From NCBI GenBank assembly GCA_038323655.1, contig JBBQHE010000072.1, positions 1 to 17,999 on the forward strand: a stretch of DNA of 17,999 nt, written 5' to 3'. Under the pieces are notes generated by a model. The model was not told where the DNA came from. It was given only the letters and a program-made list of their open reading frames with translations, and did not search any database. Of this stretch, positions 13,933-17,999 are shown piece after piece; within the stretch, counting starts at the first letter, position 1; each line of letters begins with the position of its first letter. The position numbers and the translations under genes are program-made. Origin of the DNA: Humitalea sp038323655. Lineage in GTDB: Bacteria > Pseudomonadota > Alphaproteobacteria > Acetobacterales > Acetobacteraceae.

Positions 13933-14636
13933 TCCGCCGCACGATCCTGGCCCTGTCCCTGCTGGCCTCCCCAGCATCTGCCTTCCCCGACCGCCCGATC
14001 ACCATCACCGTGCCCTTCGCGGCCGGCAGCCCGACCGACACCATCGCCCGCCTGACCGCCGAGGCCATGGCGCGCGACCTGGCCAGCCCCGTGGTGGTGG
14101 AAAACGTGACCGGCGCCGGCGGCGCCATCGCCGCCAATCGCGTGGCCCAGGCCCGGCCCGATGGCCATACGCTGCTGATCCACCACATCGGCCACGCGAC
14201 CTCGGCCACGCTGTCTCGCCGCCTGCCTTATGACGTGCAGACCAGTTTCGTGCCGCTGGGGCTGGTGTCGGATGCCGCCATGACCATTGTGACCCGGCCG
14301 GACTTCCCGGCCGAGGATCTGCGCGGCCTGGTCGCCATCATGCAGGCCCGGCGGGATGCGCTGAACCTCGGCCATTCCGGCCTGCCCGGCTTTGAGATGA
14401 GCACCTGGCACGGGCTCCATGCCCCGCGCGGTACCCCGCCCGAAGTCGTGGCGCGCCTCAACCGCGCGATCCGCGCCGCCATGGCCGATGACCGGCTGCG
14501 GACGCGCTTTGGCAAATTGCAGACCCAGGTGGCGACGCCCGAAGAGGCGGACCCCGCTTATCACGCCCGTTTCCTGGCGGCCGAGGTGGCCAAATGGCGG
14601 GTCGCGATCCAGGCCGCGGGGGAATATGCCGGCTGA
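13929..14636 (+). pseudogene. Broken Bug/TctC-family receptor (lost start, internal deletion)
   Basis: In frame from 13929 the sequence reads (I)IRRTILALSLLASPASA, a signal peptide, then ITITVPFAAGSPTDTIARL, VVVENVTGAGGAIAANRVA, ARPDGHTLLIHHIGH and LPYDVQTSFVPLGLV, all hallmarks of TTT periplasmic receptors. Two lesions are visible. The codon where the start belongs is ATA (13929-13931), although a good GAGGGA site lies eight bases upstream; the next usable start, GTG 14010, would lose the signal peptide. At about 14374-14385, LNLGHSG passes directly into LPGFEMSTWHGLHAPRGTPP, skipping about 85 residues that contain the PYRG ligand-binding region, so 235 codons remain of the usual 320. The remaining frame is intact. 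It directly follows tartrate dehydrogenase and would have been its substrate receptor. Confidence 0.85.
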
Positions 14637-14689
14637 GCGTTTTCCCTGGTATTCGTTGGGCTTTTCGGCTTTCGGACAAATCGCCATGG

Positions 14690-14718
14690 CGCGCCCCTCC
14701 TTTCCCGGGCGGGGTGCG
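14690..14718. terminator. Possible hairpin between convergent genes
   Basis: CGCGCCCC (14690-14697) pairs with GGGGTGCG (14711-14718), with one G-U pair and a 13-base loop, in the 118-bp gap between the convergent broken receptor and ABC-F genes. There is no T-run on either side, so terminator function is only a possibility. Confidence 0.25.
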
Positions 14719-14754
14719 TTGTAGCGGGTTATCGTCCTTTTGTAAGGAAAATAA

Positions 14755-16377
<1,623 letters not shown>

Positions 16378-16477
16378 GCAGGCCCAGGGGAAGTCTCGCT
16401 GCGGCTTATGCCACGGGCGGCGCGGCTGCACAGGGCGGGCGCGGAAACCCCGCGCGACCCTGATGCGTTGCCAGGGC

Positions 16478-16630
16478 ATGAATGAAACACCAGAGCCGAT
16501 CCACGCCCCCGACAGCCCGACCGGCGTCCGCCAAGGCAAGGGCGGGCGAAAGCTGCGCCGTGTGCTGTGGGTTTCGATGGCGCTGGCGGCGGTGGCTCTG
16601 GTTGTGACCTGGATGGTCGTCGGCCGGTAG
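16478..16630 (+). CDS. Small single-span membrane protein
   Basis: A 50-residue frame begins at ATG 16478, 100 bp from the divergent ABC-F start. The N-terminal half is polar and proline-containing (MNETPEPIHAPDSPTGVRQG), followed by a basic stretch KGGRKLRR and one hydrophobic segment VLWVSMALAAVALVVTWMVV ending GR. The topology is most likely N-in, with the basic residues on the cytoplasmic side. CAGGG directly precedes the ATG with very short spacing, so initiation is uncertain. No family is recognised. The clear polar-basic-hydrophobic arrangement and the convergence with the next gene make it more than a random frame. Confidence 0.5.
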   Translation: MNETPEPIHAPDSPTGVRQGKGGRKLRRVLWVSMALAAVALVVTWMVVGR

Positions 16631-16671
16631 GCCGGCGCTCCCCCGGCCCAGAACCGACGACCGGCTTGCCG

Positions 16672-17298
16672 TTACGACGGTGTCGTGGACGTCGCGCGCG
16701 CGGGCCTGGGCCTGCGCCGCAGGGCGACCGACCATCGTTGCTGCCAGACGAGCCTCGCCGCGGCCGCCGCAACCAGGACGCAAAGCGCCACCTTGGAGAT
16801 TGTCCCCATGCTGCCATCGATCAGCAGCGCATGGATGATGCTGCCGAGGACGACCATGAGGCCGAGGGCGAGGTGACACAGGCGCCAGTGCAACGGTCGC
16901 ATGCGACGGCGGAAGGTCGCGACCAGGGCGGCCGCGAAGGCGGCCCACATGGCGATAACGCCCCAGGCCGAGAAGGACGTCGGCGACCGGAACAGGAGGG
17001 CGTCGACCACGTCCGGCGGGCTGGTCAGCCACAGGCCGCCGACATGGAGCGTAACCGCCGTCACCAGCCCGGCCCCGACCAGGGCATGCAGATGGCGCGC
17101 GCGGCGGGCGGGCAGGCCTGGCAGGCCGCCGCCCGCCAGCAGCGGCTGGAGCAGGAGCAGCGCGAGCCCGACCACCCCCGCCAGGCCCCCGACGATGTAG
17201 ACGGGATCACGCCAGGCCAGTACCGGGCTGGTGGCCGCGATCACGACCGGCACGGTCAGCGCCGCGGCCAGCGCGGCCCAGATGGCGACGGACCGCAC
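16672..17298 (-). CDS. Stand-alone ferric-reductase-type haem b membrane protein
   Basis: This 208-residue protein starts at GTG 17298 (MRSVAIWAALAAAL) and has about six hydrophobic spans. Two HX13H motifs lie in separate helices: His71/His85 (ARHLHALVGAG...TLHVGG) and His142/His156 (LCHLALGLMVVL...IIHALL). This spacing is the bis-haem signature of ferric reductases and NADPH oxidases, so two stacked b haems could carry electrons across the membrane. There is no FAD or NAD(P) domain, as in MsrQ/YedZ-type proteins that pass quinol or flavin electrons to a periplasmic partner. The gene lies 14 bp after a Tat-exported intradiol-dioxygenase-like gene on the same strand and is probably co-transcribed, making that protein the likely partner. 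The C-terminus is basic and cytoplasmic. Start choice is uncertain because no strong ribosome binding site is seen. Confidence 0.82.
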   Translation of the reverse strand: MRSVAIWAALAAALTVPVVIAATSPVLAWRDPVYIVGGLAGVVGLALLLLQPLLAGGGLPGLPARRARHLHALVGAGLVTAVTLHVGGLWLTSPPDVVDALLFRSPTSFSAWGVIAMWAAFAAALVATFRRRMRPLHWRLCHLALGLMVVLGSIIHALLIDGSMGTISKVALCVLVAAAAARLVWQQRWSVALRRRPRPARATSTTPS

Positions 17299-17312
17299 CC
17301 GGCGCGTGTCGA

Positions 17313-17816
17313 CTACGCCTGGCGCAGGACGAAGTGCGCGGTCAGGTTCGTATCGCGCGCGCTGCGCAAGACGGGGCGCAGAAAGACGGTCTGGAACCCG
17401 TTGCCGTCGTGTTCCTGGTCGTAGGCGACGTGGCCGTGCGCCTGGCCGAAGGCAGGCACGATCTGCGGCATTTCAATCCGGTACACGCCGTTGGCGTCGG
17501 TCAGCGTTGCGCCGTGGCTATGCGGGTCGCGCTCGTGCCCCTCGGTGGTATGCGCCCAGACCTGGATGCGCACCCGCGGCAGGGGGGCGCCATCACCGGC
17601 GCGGCGGACCGTGCCGGTCAGCCAGAATCCGCCACCGCCGATGCGACTGACGACCGGCGCGCCGGGCAGGTAGTTGTTCGCGCCGCCCCGCATGGTTGGC
17701 GTCGGCGCCAGGTCCTGCGCGCGCAGCGGGGCGAAGCGCGCACCGAGCGTCGCCAGGCCGACCGTGGCGGCACCGGTGAGGAGGAGTGTACGGCGAGGCT
17801 GGATCGGCTGGGTCAT
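17313..17816 (-). CDS. Tat-exported intradiol-dioxygenase-like protein, altered iron site
   Basis: The start is ATG 17816, with AAGGTGAG at good spacing (167 residues). The N-terminus has a twin-arginine signal (QPRRTLLLTGAATVGLATLG) with probable cleavage near ALRAQ-type residue 34. The mature part has the intradiol dioxygenase beta-sandwich pattern: LTGTVRRAGDGAPLPRVRIQ, VWAHTTEGHERD, LTDANGVYRIEMPQIVP and GQAHGHVAY. Canonical enzymes bind Fe(III) with two Tyr and two His. The two His appear kept (127 and 129), but the first Tyr position reads His94 and the second Phe123, and the protein is shorter than catechol or protocatechuate dioxygenases. It is therefore probably not a normal ring-cleaving enzyme; it may bind another metal or serve as a redox or binding protein. 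The downstream bis-haem membrane protein suggests electron delivery in the periplasm. The fold assignment is moderate. Confidence 0.75.
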   Translation of the reverse strand: MTQPIQPRRTLLLTGAATVGLATLGARFAPLRAQDLAPTPTMRGGANNYLPGAPVVSRIGGGGFWLTGTVRRAGDGAPLPRVRIQVWAHTTEGHERDPHSHGATLTDANGVYRIEMPQIVPAFGQAHGHVAYDQEHDGNGFQTVFLRPVLRSARDTNLTAHFVLRQA

Positions 17817-17999
17817 CGTTGTCTCACCTTTCGTCGCATGGGGGCTGGCGCAGGCTGGCCCCGTGCGTGTCGGACCAGGGCACGACATGCACCGCCTCAT
17901 TGCCAGTTGATGTGGGGTGGGGCGGGCGTGGGGTAAACTACCAGGGCGGTGACGGCTCAGGGCCATTGGCGCTTGGCGGACGGGTGAAGCGATGGCTGG
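17817..17999. other. Upstream region of the Tat protein gene; possible start of a plus-strand gene at the edge
   Basis: This holds the promoter of the minus-strand pair, but I see no clear sigma-70 hexamers. At the right edge GTG 17984 or ATG 17992 could begin a plus-strand gene, but only a few codons are visible and no call is possible. Confidence 0.3.

Noticed and set aside
12820..13977. Minus-strand extension giving a 632-residue protein ending in GntR
   Set aside because: The added 390 residues are the complement of the tartrate dehydrogenase gene and show no domain; the GntR protein starts at 12807 or 12819.

Overview
The window is about 70% GC. Its gene content (expanded Bug/TctC-type solute receptors, FCD-GntR and LysR regulators, MOFRL glycerate kinase, tartrate dehydrogenase-like enzyme, IS630 and IS481 remnants) points to an alphaproteobacterium, most likely Acetobacteraceae of the Roseomonas type. 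That placement is inference from gene families; there is no rRNA or tRNA gene here.

Left part (1-3480) is an accessory patch. A GAF-GGDEF-EAL cyclic-di-GMP protein lies between the N-terminus of one IS630-type transposase (cut by the window edge) and a badly decayed second IS630 copy. The intervening 2105-2440 is lower in GC and has no recognisable gene.

Region 3480-7405 is a catabolic module. A LysR-type regulator with two HTH-like segments is divergent from an amidohydrolase, a 4,5-dihydroxyphthalate-decarboxylase-like protein and a Bug periplasmic receptor. The three plus-strand genes are tightly packed and look like one operon, perhaps for an aromatic or pyrone-type carboxylate. An IS481 fragment begins at a CTAG site that contains the receptor's own stop codon; 7690-8068 beyond it is unassigned.

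Region 8103-14636 holds a tartrate/glycerate module: pyruvate kinase (minus), glycerate 2-kinase (minus), FCD-GntR regulator (minus) and a divergent tartrate dehydrogenase (plus). Together these would take tartrate to D-glycerate, 2-phosphoglycerate and, through enolase encoded elsewhere, PEP and pyruvate. Two things stand out. The pyruvate kinase frame begins with a YdaS/Cro-like DNA-binding domain, and its 5' region carries two CTTAC-N5-GTAAG-type palindromes 42 bp apart, shared with a divergent membrane-protein gene. The Bug receptor following the tartrate dehydrogenase is broken: its start codon reads ATA and about 85 central residues are missing.

The right part (14755-17999) has an ABC-F ATPase, a 50-residue single-span membrane protein, and a minus-strand pair: a Tat-exported intradiol-dioxygenase-like protein lacking both usual Tyr ligands, and a stand-alone ferric-reductase-type membrane protein with two HX13H haem motifs. 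No CRISPR array, tRNA or rRNA was seen.
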